This document shows, one piece after another, positions 1 to 6,582 of a DNA stretch of 6,807 bases; the stretch's first letter is position 1, and the number at the start of each line of letters is the position of its first letter. The notes below the pieces were generated by a model that saw only the letters and a list, made by a program, of their open reading frames with translations, did no database searches and was not told where the DNA came from. This DNA is from Prevotellaceae bacterium. Lineage in GTDB: Bacteria; Bacteroidota; Bacteroidia; Bacteroidales; Paludibacteraceae. The stretch spans positions 1 through 6,807 of the forward strand of contig JAITNR010000155.1 in assembly GCA_031290375.1 (NCBI GenBank), written 5' to 3'. The position numbers and the translations under genes were made by a program.

Positions 1-26
1 TCCTCTAATGTTAATTTTTGTCTCAT
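1..26 (-). CDS. Start of an unidentified minus-strand gene (truncated by window edge)
   Basis: Only eight codons are inside the window. An ATG at 24-26 on the minus strand opens a frame reading MRQKLTLE and runs off the left edge. A Bacteroidetes-type -7 element, TATCTTTG, lies at 53-60 on the same strand and would place the transcript start about 20 bases before this ATG, which is why I treat it as a real start. There is no Shine-Dalgarno sequence, which is usual for the phylum. The product cannot be identified from eight residues. A 10-bp direct repeat (28-37 and 44-53) lies between the promoter element and the ATG. Confidence 0.4.
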
Positions 27-27
27 T

Positions 28-53
28 TTTACGACGCTTAAAGTTTACGACGC
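28..53. repeat. Direct repeat TTTACGACGC, two copies 16 bp apart
   Basis: TTTACGACGC occurs at 28-37 and again at 44-53, so the copies start 16 bp apart. The pair covers the predicted transcript start and leader of the gene leaving the left edge, and the second copy touches the end of its -7 element. That position would suit a repressor site, but two copies of a 10-mer is the only evidence. Confidence 0.4.
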
Positions 54-60
54 AAAGATA
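53..60 (-). promoter_or_regulatory. Bacteroidetes -7 element TATCTTTG for the gene leaving the left edge
   Basis: The minus strand reads TATCTTTG, an exact match to the Bacteroidetes -7 consensus TAnnTTTG. I see no convincing TTTG at the -33 position (about 80-83). The predicted transcript start is near 48, giving a leader of roughly 20 bases. Confidence 0.45.
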
Positions 61-126
61 ATAAAAATTTTAATAGGATGGCGTTTTTTATGTAATTATT
101 TTGGTATTTATGCCACCCCACCTTTA

Positions 127-192
127 GGGTATGACCCGCAATCTCCAATCGAAGAGGGTGCTGTGGATTACTTCGCTCCGCTCGCAATGACG
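127..192. repeat. Degenerate palindromic intergenic repeat
   Basis: The stretch contains a small palindrome (gggtATGaccc, 127-137), then CGCAATCTCC, and ends with a GC-rich segment containing CTTCGCTCCGCTCGCAATGACG (171-192). The last part matches a type of short palindromic sequence I recall as dispersed between genes in many bacteria, of the form GATTGCTTCGCTCC...GCAATGACG. Here ATTAC at 167-171 pairs imperfectly with GCAAT at 184-188, so the copy looks decayed. Its base composition is clearly richer in GC than the flanks. That it is a multi-copy element cannot be shown from one window. Confidence 0.4.
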
Positions 193-244
193 TAAATAAC
201 TTTGCATAACGGACTTATTTCATTCCGTTTTGGTATAACCCACA

Positions 245-1525
245 TTAGAGTTTTCTTCTAACCAAAATCGTTGCAAAAAAGCTCGGTATTGTGCAAAGGC
301 ACACCCAAACAAAGAACCAAAGGTATCCTGCCTGTTGTTGTATCCACCCTGCCACAGAGCCGGGGATAGCCATAGAAAGTGCCATAATAGCTGTACCAAT
401 TGCATAATGGGCGGTTTTAAAGTTGCTTTTTTTGCAAATGAAAATCAAAAATAGCATATATGCCGTAAAACCGAAACCATAGCCGAACTGCTCAATTATC
501 ACAAACGGTGAAACAAACCACACGGGTGGTTGCCAAAAAGCAAGCACAACATACAGAATATCAGGTATATTTAGCATCAAAACCATAGGAATTAGCCAAA
601 ATTTAAGTCCTCTTCCGGCAATGGCAATACCTCCCAAAATTCCACCACAGAGCAGTGCTATCACGCCCAGAGTGCCGTAAATCAGCCCAACGGTAGAGGT
701 AGAAACAGCCAAGCCGCCATTTTCAACCTTGTCCAGTAAGAACGGTGAAGCGAGCTTGCCCAACTGTGCCTCTCCCAGACGATAAGTCAGTAAAAAGAAG
801 AGTATCAGCCAAATATGCTCTTTTTTAAAGAACGAAATAAAAGTTTGAATAAAGTCCGCAAAAAGTTGTTTTAGTCCAACAGAAATATTTTTTTTGTCCG
901 AAGTTGGTTTGGGCAAAACAAGTGTGTGATAAAGTGCAATCAGCGAAAATACCGCCGTAAGTGCCATAAACACTGCGCTCCACGATGTTGCCACTTCGCC
1001 TTTGAGTTTGGGGAAGATTTTACCCTCGTGCAACAACCCTGCTATCATCACCAAAATACCCTGCCCAAAAATGTTAGCCAGACGAAAAAAAGTATTGCGT
1101 ATGCCCACAAAAAACGACTGTTGTTCGGTGTTTAGCGCAAGCATATAAAAGCCGTCTGCGGCAATGTCATGTGTGGCAGACGAAAACGCCGTCAACATCA
1201 GAAAAACAAAAGTTGCCCTGACAAAAAATGTTGCAGGAATGGCAAACGCTATCAAAGCAAAACATACCGCTATCAACCATTGCATTGACAAAATCCAAAA
1301 TCTTCTGGTACCGAGCAAATCCACAAGGGGACTCCACAAGGGCTTGATTATCCAGGGGATACTCAAAAGCGAGGTGTATAACGTCATTCGAGCGTTTGAC
1401 AGACCAAGATTTGTGTACATTATCACTGCAACGGAATTTACCGCAACGTATGGCAACCCCTCAGCAAAGTAGAGTGTTGGTATCCACTTGAAAGCGGAAG
1501 AGAGTTTGGACAGTTTCGATTTCAT
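245..1525 (-). CDS. MFS permease, AmpG/PAT-like
   Basis: This is a 426-residue inner-membrane protein with about twelve hydrophobic segments and a charged central loop around residues 208-236, the usual two-bundle layout of the major facilitator superfamily. Residues 57-79, with IPWIIKPLWSPLVD followed by LGTRRFW, match the loop 2-3 signature of the AmpG/PAT group (in AmpG: LKFLWSPLMD...GRRRGW). SATHDIAADGF (116-126) matches the AmpG motif SxxQDIxxDA. Family members carry muropeptides (AmpG), acetyl-CoA or other solutes; the substrate here is not determined. The ATG at 1525 is the first Met of the frame, and no other Met occurs until residue 36. The gene diverges from truA and lies alone on its strand. 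It ends in TAA with no strong terminator. Confidence 0.85.
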   Translation of the reverse strand: MKSKLSKLSSAFKWIPTLYFAEGLPYVAVNSVAVIMYTNLGLSNARMTLYTSLLSIPWIIKPLWSPLVDLLGTRRFWILSMQWLIAVCFALIAFAIPATFFVRATFVFLMLTAFSSATHDIAADGFYMLALNTEQQSFFVGIRNTFFRLANIFGQGILVMIAGLLHEGKIFPKLKGEVATSWSAVFMALTAVFSLIALYHTLVLPKPTSDKKNISVGLKQLFADFIQTFISFFKKEHIWLILFFLLTYRLGEAQLGKLASPFLLDKVENGGLAVSTSTVGLIYGTLGVIALLCGGILGGIAIAGRGLKFWLIPMVLMLNIPDILYVVLAFWQPPVWFVSPFVIIEQFGYGFGFTAYMLFLIFICKKSNFKTAHYAIGTAIMALSMAIPGSVAGWIQQQAGYLWFFVWVCLCTIPSFFATILVRRKL

Positions 1526-1529
1526 ACCG

Positions 1530-1537
1530 CAAAATTA
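1530..1537 (-). promoter_or_regulatory. -7 element TAATTTTG of the MFS permease gene
   Basis: The minus strand carries an exact TAnnTTTG match whose last base is only 4 bases before the ATG at 1525. A start 4-7 bases after the element would give a leaderless or almost leaderless mRNA. No TTTG is present at the expected -33 position, so the match rests on the -7 box and its place. Confidence 0.5.
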
Positions 1538-1560
1538 GTAATATTTGGCTGAAAAAAATG

Positions 1561-1568
1561 TAATTTTG
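1561..1568 (+). promoter_or_regulatory. -7 element TAATTTTG of the truA operon
   Basis: TAATTTTG is an exact -7 consensus match, identical to the one for the divergent permease gene 23 bp away. The -33 element is poor: TTAG at 1535-1538 with a 22-bp spacer is the best candidate. The predicted transcript would begin near 1573, leaving a leader of about 66 bases before the truA ATG at 1640. Confidence 0.5.
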
Positions 1569-1639
1569 CAAAAAATTTTAATTGTAGTTGCGAATTGCTG
1601 TGTATCAGCAACATAACTTTTATAACAAATTATAAATCA

Positions 1640-2386
1640 ATGCGTTATTTCGTAGAACTTTCGTACAGCGGCAAAAACTATTCGGGATGGCAGGCTCAGA
1701 AGAACGCCAAAAGTGTGCAGGGCGTTTTGGAAAATGCCTTATCAACTGTTTTGCGTACTGAAATTCAAGTAGTTGGAGCGGGACGAACAGACACAGGCGT
1801 GCACGCAAAGTTTATGACGGCACATTTTGATTTTGCAGAAAAGTTTGATAATCAAAGACTTGTAAATCAACTAAACGGTTTTCTGCCAAAAGATATTGCA
1901 GTAGATAAGGTTATCAAGGTAAAAAATGATGCTCACGCCCGATTTGATGCGGTAAGGCGCACTTACAAGTACTTTCTTTGTCAAAACAAGAATCCATTTT
2001 TAGAGGGATTTGCGTTGTTTTTTTCGCAAAAATTGGATTTTGAAAAAATGAATAGGGCAGCAAATATTTTGCTTGATTATCAAGATTTTACAAGTTTTAG
2101 CAAACTGCACTCTGATGTAAAAACCAACAACTGCACTGTTTTTCAGGCAAAATGGGAACATAGCGGTGAGGTTTGGGTCTTTACCATTCAGGCAAATCGC
2201 TTTCTGCGCAATATGGTACGGGCGATTGTCGGCACGTTGCTAATGATTGGGACAGGTAAAGTTTCCATTGAGCAGTTTCGGCAAATAATTGAGGCAAAAG
2301 ACAGGGGCAAAGCGGGCTCGTCAGCTCCCGCACATGGGCTGTATTTAGTTGATATTCTGTATAATAACAATATTTTTTTTATCTAA
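1640..2386 (+). CDS. truA: tRNA pseudouridine synthase A (TruA)
   Basis: TruA converts uridines 38-40 in the anticodon stem-loop of many tRNAs to pseudouridine. From the ATG at 1640 the protein has 248 residues, normal for the family. The N-terminus MRYFVELSYSGKNYSGWQ aligns with the usual start. The catalytic aspartate is D51 in GAGRTDTGVHA (46-56). Other family signatures are RRTYKYF (106-112), DFTSFSK (149-155), RFLRNMVRAIVG (187-198) and AGSSAPAHGLYL (225-236). The frame can be extended upstream to a TTG at 1595, but the extra 15 residues match nothing in TruA, so I chose 1640. There is no Shine-Dalgarno sequence. The dehydrogenase gene begins 3 bases after the TAA, so the two are very likely co-transcribed. 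Confidence 0.96.
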   Translation: MRYFVELSYSGKNYSGWQAQKNAKSVQGVLENALSTVLRTEIQVVGAGRTDTGVHAKFMTAHFDFAEKFDNQRLVNQLNGFLPKDIAVDKVIKVKNDAHARFDAVRRTYKYFLCQNKNPFLEGFALFFSQKLDFEKMNRAANILLDYQDFTSFSKLHSDVKTNNCTVFQAKWEHSGEVWVFTIQANRFLRNMVRAIVGTLLMIGTGKVSIEQFRQIIEAKDRGKAGSSAPAHGLYLVDILYNNNIFFI

Positions 2387-2389
2387 AAA

Positions 2390-3184
2390 ATGGCAAATAA
2401 TACATACGCTTTGGTTACGGGTGGCAGTTCGGGTATTGGGTTGGCGTTCAGTCGCAGGCTCGCAGAACTTGGGCATAACATTCTGTTAGTTAGCAATCAA
2501 CGGCACGAACTCGAAGTTGTTGCCTCAGAGTTGCACACGAATTTCGGTATAAAAACCGCAACCCTTTTCATCGACTTGGCAAGGCAGGAAGCAGCACAAG
2601 AAGTTTTTGACTTTTGCAGGCAACACAATTTTGAGGTTGAAATCCTTATCAACAACGCAGGAATTTTCTATTTCAAATATATTTATGAAACAGATATTTC
2701 ATTGATTAACAAGATATTAAATCTGCATATCATCACTCCTGCCCTAATGGTTAAACTTTTTTCAGAGCCAATGAGAGAAGGCAAAAATGGCTACATTATG
2801 AACATTTCTTCAATTGCAGCGTGGATGAAATTCCCCGGAATAGCGTTTTACGGAGCTACAAAAGCCTTTGTGCGAAATGTTTCGATGGGTGTAGCAGAAG
2901 AACTGTGTAGCAGCAACGTAAGTGCTACGGCAGTTTGCCCCGGCGCAGTGGCAACCGATTTGTACAACCTTTCGCCCAAATATCAAAAACTTGGAATACG
3001 GCTCGGTATCATTGTTCTGCCCGAAAAACTTGCAAAAAGGGCAATCAAAAAAATGTTCAAACGCAGAAAGCAATATATTCCAAGTCCGCTCGTAAATCGC
3101 TCTGCTATTTGGCTGTGCAACCATTTGCCCCATTTTTTAATTCAGGCAATTAAACAAAAAATAGACAATGCAAACATCAAGTAA
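2390..3184 (+). CDS. Short-chain dehydrogenase/reductase (SDR), substrate unknown
   Basis: This is a 264-residue classical SDR, a cytosolic NAD(P)-dependent oxidoreductase with a Rossmann fold. The cofactor-binding motif TGGSSGIG is at residues 10-17 and the structural NNAG at 88-91. The catalytic tetrad N111, S141, Y154 and K158 is intact with canonical spacing (YGATK, 154-158), and CPGAVATD (183-190) follows as in other members. It resembles the broad bacterial group annotated as SDR family oxidoreductase; lysines and arginines cluster at 214-229 (KRAIKK, KRRK), and a hydrophobic stretch lies near the C-terminus. The start codon is 3 bases after truA stops, which implies translational coupling or at least a shared message. 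The substrate cannot be deduced, and truA gives no functional clue. Confidence 0.9.
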   Translation: MANNTYALVTGGSSGIGLAFSRRLAELGHNILLVSNQRHELEVVASELHTNFGIKTATLFIDLARQEAAQEVFDFCRQHNFEVEILINNAGIFYFKYIYETDISLINKILNLHIITPALMVKLFSEPMREGKNGYIMNISSIAAWMKFPGIAFYGATKAFVRNVSMGVAEELCSSNVSATAVCPGAVATDLYNLSPKYQKLGIRLGIIVLPEKLAKRAIKKMFKRRKQYIPSPLVNRSAIWLCNHLPHFLIQAIKQKIDNANIK

Positions 3185-3244
3185 GCAATCCAGAAATTAA
3201 AACATTACAAGTTATTTATTGTACCTAACCCTAACATAGAGAAA

Positions 3245-4096
3245 ATGGATTATATAAAAGTTAACTTACATATTGATAGTGAGGATTTTATAAAAGATAT
3301 TCTAACTTATGACCTGTCCGAAATCGGCTTTGATGCTTTTGAGCAAACCTCTATGGGAGTGGTAGCATATTGTACGGAAGATATTTTTAATGAAAATTCT
3401 TTGCATAAAATAATTGATAATGAATTATTTAAAAACAAGCTGAAATGTCGCATCGAAAAATTAGAAGACAAAAATTGGAATGAAATTTGGGAAAAAATAT
3501 CTTTTAAACCCATAGAAATTGACAAAAAAGTTTATATTCGTTCTTCTGCTCAAAAAGCTCTACAAAAAATTGATTATGAGATAATTATCAATCCCAAACA
3601 GAGTTTTGGTACGGGCGGACACGAAACCACAGAGTTGATTATCACTCAGATGTTGAAAATGGATTTTCGAGACAAAAAAGTGCTTGATATGGGCTGTGGC
3701 ACGGGTATTTTGTCAATTATCACATCAAAATTGGGCGCAACCAACATCACTGCTGTTGATATTGACACATGGGCTTTTGAAAATACTAAGGATAATTTTG
3801 AATTGAATAATGTTAATGCAAGGGTATTTCTTGGTGATATTCAGGCAATTGGCAACGAAAAATTTGACATAATTATTGCAAATATCAACCGAAATATCCT
3901 TTTGACACAAATTCCTTTTTATGCCAAAATGTTGAATAAAAGCGGAGTGCTGATTATCAGCGGTTTTTACGAATCCGATTTTGAAGTTTTAGACTCTCAA
4001 GCAATAAGAAACGGTTTTTCACTCAAACATCAATCCGTCAAAAATGGTTGGCAAATGCTTGTATTTGAAAAGGTTAGTTGTACAGTTCATTTATAA
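3245..4096 (+). CDS. prmA: Ribosomal protein L11 methyltransferase (PrmA)
   Basis: PrmA transfers methyl groups from S-adenosylmethionine to amino groups of ribosomal protein L11. The 283-residue protein has the family's small N-terminal substrate-recognition domain (about 1-90), a linker with NWNEIWEK (77-84), and a class I methyltransferase domain. Diagnostic motifs are FGTGGHETT (121-129), the SAM-binding DMGCGTGILSI (148-158), VDID (171-174) and IIANINRNIL (210-219). The ATG at 3245 follows the dehydrogenase by 60 bases with no clear -7 element between them, so it is probably the third gene of the truA operon. Its last 23 bases overlap the convergent rsmE gene. A short tail after the conserved WQMLVFEK, reading VSCTVHL, lies mostly in that overlap. 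The gene is visibly more A+T-rich than its neighbours. Confidence 0.95.
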   Translation: MDYIKVNLHIDSEDFIKDILTYDLSEIGFDAFEQTSMGVVAYCTEDIFNENSLHKIIDNELFKNKLKCRIEKLEDKNWNEIWEKISFKPIEIDKKVYIRSSAQKALQKIDYEIIINPKQSFGTGGHETTELIITQMLKMDFRDKKVLDMGCGTGILSIITSKLGATNITAVDIDTWAFENTKDNFELNNVNARVFLGDIQAIGNEKFDIIIANINRNILLTQIPFYAKMLNKSGVLIISGFYESDFEVLDSQAIRNGFSLKHQSVKNGWQMLVFEKVSCTVHL

Positions 4097-4778
4097 GGGC
4101 AACCATATTTGCAGCAACGACACCCGCCGTTTCCGTTCTCAGCCTGCTATTGCCCAACGATACAGACTTAAAACCCTGTTTTTCTGCATTTTGTACCTCT
4201 TCAAGTGAAAAATCTCCCTCAGGTCCTATCGTTATCAAAACGCCCTGTTTGGACTGAATGTGTTTGATTAAAGAAACTTTCTGAATATCATAGCAATGAG
4301 CGATAAACTTTTGTGTTTGAGTATTTGATACAATAAATTCTGAAAACTCCGTCATTGGATTCAGTACGGGTATATACGCTTTTTGTGACTGTTTCACTGC
4401 CGAAACAATGATTTTCCTTGTTCGCTCTTCATTAATTTTTTTCCGTTCCGAAAAACGACAATTCAACGGAGTAATGCAGTCCGTGCCTATTTCCACCACT
4501 TTTTCCACAAAATACTCGAACCTGTCGATATTTTTAGTGGGAGCAACCGCCAGATGCAAATAATAATCGCGCTTGCCAAACTCTTTTTCGGCAGAGATTA
4601 TATCAACAGTCGTCCGTTTTGCGTCTGACAGAGCAATTTTTGCTCTGTACAAATTCCCTTTGCCGTCAATTATCTGAATATCATCACCTTGCTTCATTCG
4701 CAAAACCCTGTTACAATGATACGATTCGTCCGGTGACAATGCCAATGTTTCTAAAATGTCTTCAGCAAAAAAATTCAT
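4074..4778 (-). CDS. rsmE: 16S rRNA m3U1498 methyltransferase (RsmE)
   Basis: RsmE methylates N3 of U1498 in 16S rRNA in the assembled small subunit, using S-adenosylmethionine. The protein has 234 residues, close to the family's usual size. A PUA-like N-terminal domain (about 1-66, with HCNRVLRMKQGD at 21-32) precedes a SPOUT methyltransferase domain. Its trefoil-knot SAM-binding motifs are clear: ITIGPEGDFS (182-191) and SLGNSRLRTETA (207-218). AVKQSQKAYIP (127-137) fits the family's (E/K)QS motif, and FEYFVEKVVEIG (87-98) is also typical. The gene has its own promoter and a leader of about 75 bases. In several Firmicutes prmA and rsmE lie in tandem; here they face each other and overlap by 23 bp. 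Confidence 0.95.
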   Translation of the reverse strand: MNFFAEDILETLALSPDESYHCNRVLRMKQGDDIQIIDGKGNLYRAKIALSDAKRTTVDIISAEKEFGKRDYYLHLAVAPTKNIDRFEYFVEKVVEIGTDCITPLNCRFSERKKINEERTRKIIVSAVKQSQKAYIPVLNPMTEFSEFIVSNTQTQKFIAHCYDIQKVSLIKHIQSKQGVLITIGPEGDFSLEEVQNAEKQGFKSVSLGNSRLRTETAGVVAANMVALINELYN

Positions 4779-4859
4779 TTTCTTAAATTTTAACCGTAAA
4801 ACTGCAATTCAACCAAGTTTGTCCAGATTTTGCTATACGGGCAACTATTTCCAAAAAAA

Positions 4860-4890
4860 CAAAGTTATTCAAAATCTGAATTTTAAACAA
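4860..4890 (-). promoter_or_regulatory. rsmE promoter: TTG, 20 bp, TAACTTTG
   Basis: On the minus strand a TTG (4888-4890) is followed after 20 bp by TAACTTTG (4860-4867), a good match to the Bacteroidetes -33/-7 pair. The predicted start near 4854 gives rsmE a leader of about 75 bases. The promoter begins about 12 bases after the tRNA gene ends. No strong hairpin terminator separates them; a 5-bp hairpin (ATTCA/TGAAT) lies in the spacer. Confidence 0.6.
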
Positions 4891-4901
4891 CTTCACTTTT
4901 G

Positions 4902-4975
4902 TGACTCATAAGGGATTCAAACCCCTAACCTTCTGATCCGTAGTCAGATGCTCTATTCAGTTGAGCTAATGAGCC
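4902..4975 (-). tRNA. tRNA-Arg, anticodon ACG
   Basis: The minus strand folds into a complete cloverleaf of 74 bases. The acceptor stem is GGCTCAT/ATGAGTC (one G-U pair) with discriminator A73. The D stem is GCTC/GAGC with a 9-base loop. The anticodon stem TCTGA/TCAGA encloses CTACGGA, so the anticodon is ACG (4939-4941), expected to be deaminated to ICG and read CGU, CGC and CGA. The variable loop is AGGTT, and the T stem AGGGG/CCCTT has one G-U pair. CCA is not encoded. Two conserved positions differ together: the D loop AACTGAATA has A19 instead of G19, and the T loop TTTGAAT has U56 instead of C56, so the tertiary pair would be A19-U56. The Levitt pair is A15-U48. Confidence 0.95.
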
Positions 4976-4992
4976 TTAAACTTTCGAGATTG

Positions 4993-5023
4993 CAAAGTTA
5001 ATCTTTTTTTTTCAATTGGCAAA
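4993..5023 (-). promoter_or_regulatory. tRNA-Arg promoter: TTTG, 19 bp, TAACTTTG
   Basis: This is the best promoter in the window. On the minus strand TTTG (5020-5023) is followed by a 19-bp spacer containing A9 and then TAACTTTG (4993-5000), a full match to the Bacteroidetes consensus. The start would fall near 4988, about 12 bases before the mature tRNA. Confidence 0.75.
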
Positions 5024-5039
5024 ATCTTTTTTTGAAATG

Positions 5040-5117
5040 CTATTGACTTCGGTTTCTTGACGGCGGTTTCAAGCTCTTGGCTTGCGACAGGACGGTTGTT
5101 TTTTCTTCTGTTGCCAT
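5040..5117 (-). CDS. Possible 25-residue ORF or gene remnant
   Basis: An ATG 20 bases after the lipoprotein stop opens a frame of 25 codons ending in TAG, beginning MATEEKTTVLSQAK. The second half is rich in Lys, Arg, Pro and Ser. From about 5079 another frame on the same strand stays open for 37 codons and reads more like protein (QELETAVKKPKSIAFQKK), into the tRNA promoter and gene. This could mean a frameshifted remnant of a longer gene. I recognise no family. It may equally be chance in a spacer. Confidence 0.2.
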   Translation of the reverse strand: MATEEKTTVLSQAKSLKPPSRNRSQ

Positions 5118-5137
5118 GATTGATATTGTTTTATTGT

Positions 5138-6543
5138 TTAATTATTTACGACTGGTAAATAGCCTGTGTATGTGCCGCGTATTTTACCCGGAGTACCGTC
5201 AATGCCTCCGTTCGTAGATGTATCCATATCAATTGTTATTGTATAAATATCGCCATTGATGGTTACTGTTACATTGCCTCCTTTGTCATACCAAACTATT
5301 CCTCCCATATGTCCTTTTATGGCAGAGAATGAATAATCATCGCCATTGTATGTTCCAACGTATGTTCCTGCCGGAAGCCGTGTGAAATTTTCCGGAAAAC
5401 TCACATGAAACTTAAATTCATTGCCGATACTTTCACCATCTTTATAAAATATGATTCTACAAGTATGTGGAGTATATTGAGAGGTTTCTTGTATAGCACC
5501 GTCAATCACCAAAGGCTGGTCTGTGGCCAAGGTATAAGTAAATGTTCCTGTACCGCCGTATTCCTGCTTCAATGGAAAGTCATCTTTTGAAAATCCTGCG
5601 GGAAATGCAGGGTTGACATTGGTGTAGGAAAAGTTGAACGTGCTACCATCGCTGGATACTACCCTTTTTAATAATCTGTTTTCTGTCAATTCTATTACAA
5701 TCGTGGCATCTTCCCATACACCTGTAAATACATTTCCTGAAACTGTAAAAGTGAAAATATTCAATTCCCAGTCCCAGTCCCCTCCATTTTCAAACGGATT
5801 TGTATTCCAAAAATCATCGGACAGGTTTTCAGAATATTTGTCTGCCGTTTCACCGGTATAGCCACTTCCATAAGTATAGCTTGTCAGATTGTCGATATAT
5901 TCAAAATACGAAAAACTGTTGTTTCTATCTATTTTGTGAAGGGATTTTTTGAGAGTGCGATTAACTTCAAGACTCCGACTGTAATCGCTGTACTGTGCTG
6001 ATATTGCAAGTTCATCTGCATTGAACGAATTATCGTGGGCAGCATTCAGTAAATCAATAATTTCCTGCTGGGTCATGTTTGAGGGCACAGTTCCGTCCTC
6101 TTTCGTTCCCTTTTGCGTAATGCTAATGGTAATTCCGACCCTTCGCACGAAATTGTGATTACAGCTGTACGGTCTGCGCCTGTGGTGTTCGGCGAGAGCG
6201 AAATGTTGATGATGTAATTGCCTGCGCTGTCGCCGTGATCGGGCGAAATCAACACCCACGAGAGTGAGGCAGTTGTGGCTTTCAGTTTTATCGCTTGCGG
6301 TGCAGTTTGGCTACCTGCTTCCGTAATGCTGGAAGTCCACGCGCCTGCTGTGGTGATGCTTACGCTGCTTGCACCTGCCGTTTCATCGGCAAAGACATTT
6401 TGTGTCAATGCGGCATTGTCCTATACGGTAATTGCTGCCGAAGGATTGTCTTGATTCGGATCGCAACCCCAAAAAATTGTTGTAACTGCGAGGCAGGCAA
6501 CTATCGCCCGCCACATTCTCATTTTTCTACTTGTTTTTGTCAT
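5138..6543 (-). pseudogene. Broken BACON-domain lipoprotein gene
   Basis: Read as one ancestral frame, this would encode about 468 residues. An ATG at 6543 opens a lipoprotein signal peptide: basic MTKTSRKMRMWR, a hydrophobic stretch, then IFWGC with the lipidated cysteine at residue 27. Two lesions break it. Codon 41 is TAG (6421-6423), and one A is missing in GAAATT near 6133, so the frame shifts. Between them is a BACON domain (about 46-148) with AGAWTSSI, SPDHGDSAGNYIINISL, PNTTGADRTAVITISC and, in the new frame, ITISITQKG. The rest is a beta-rich region of about 320 residues rich in Thr, Gly and aromatic residues, ending LPVVNN. BACON proteins in Bacteroidetes are often surface lipoproteins linked to glycan or mucin binding; no such role can be shown here. 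I see no good promoter upstream. Confidence 0.8.
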
Positions 6544-6582
6544 AAAATAAAATATTAATAAGTTAAATATAAATTTCGTTTT

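Noticed and set aside
197..204. Plus-strand TAACTTTG
   Set aside because: An exact -7 match, but there is no -33 element and no plus-strand gene follows.
208..229. Hairpin AACGGA/TCCGTT as permease terminator
   Set aside because: The T run follows it on the plus strand, not on the permease strand, and the stem has only 6 bp with a 10-base loop.
926..1472. Plus-strand open frames opposite the permease gene (926-1135 and 1164-1472)
   Set aside because: They are antisense to a clearly coding gene, have no promoter and show no family resemblance.
1595..1639. TTG start giving truA 15 extra residues
   Set aside because: The extra residues match nothing in TruA, while the ATG at 1640 gives the standard N-terminus.
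3222..3236. CCTAACCCTAAC, resembling a telomere repeat
   Set aside because: Two units in an A+T-rich spacer are expected by chance and have no bacterial meaning.
6141..6259. N-terminal extension of the minus-strand 373-residue frame (start at 6259)
   Set aside because: The first 40 or so residues are rich in Arg and His and are the BACON domain read in the wrong frame.
6073..6408. Independent 111-residue gene starting at a TTG
   Set aside because: It is the middle of the lipoprotein frame: the signal peptide lies in frame upstream before the TAG, and the C-terminal tail after 6133 is out-of-frame noise.
6295..6558. Plus-strand 87-codon frame with many cysteines
   Set aside because: It is the shadow of the signal peptide and BACON domain on the other strand.
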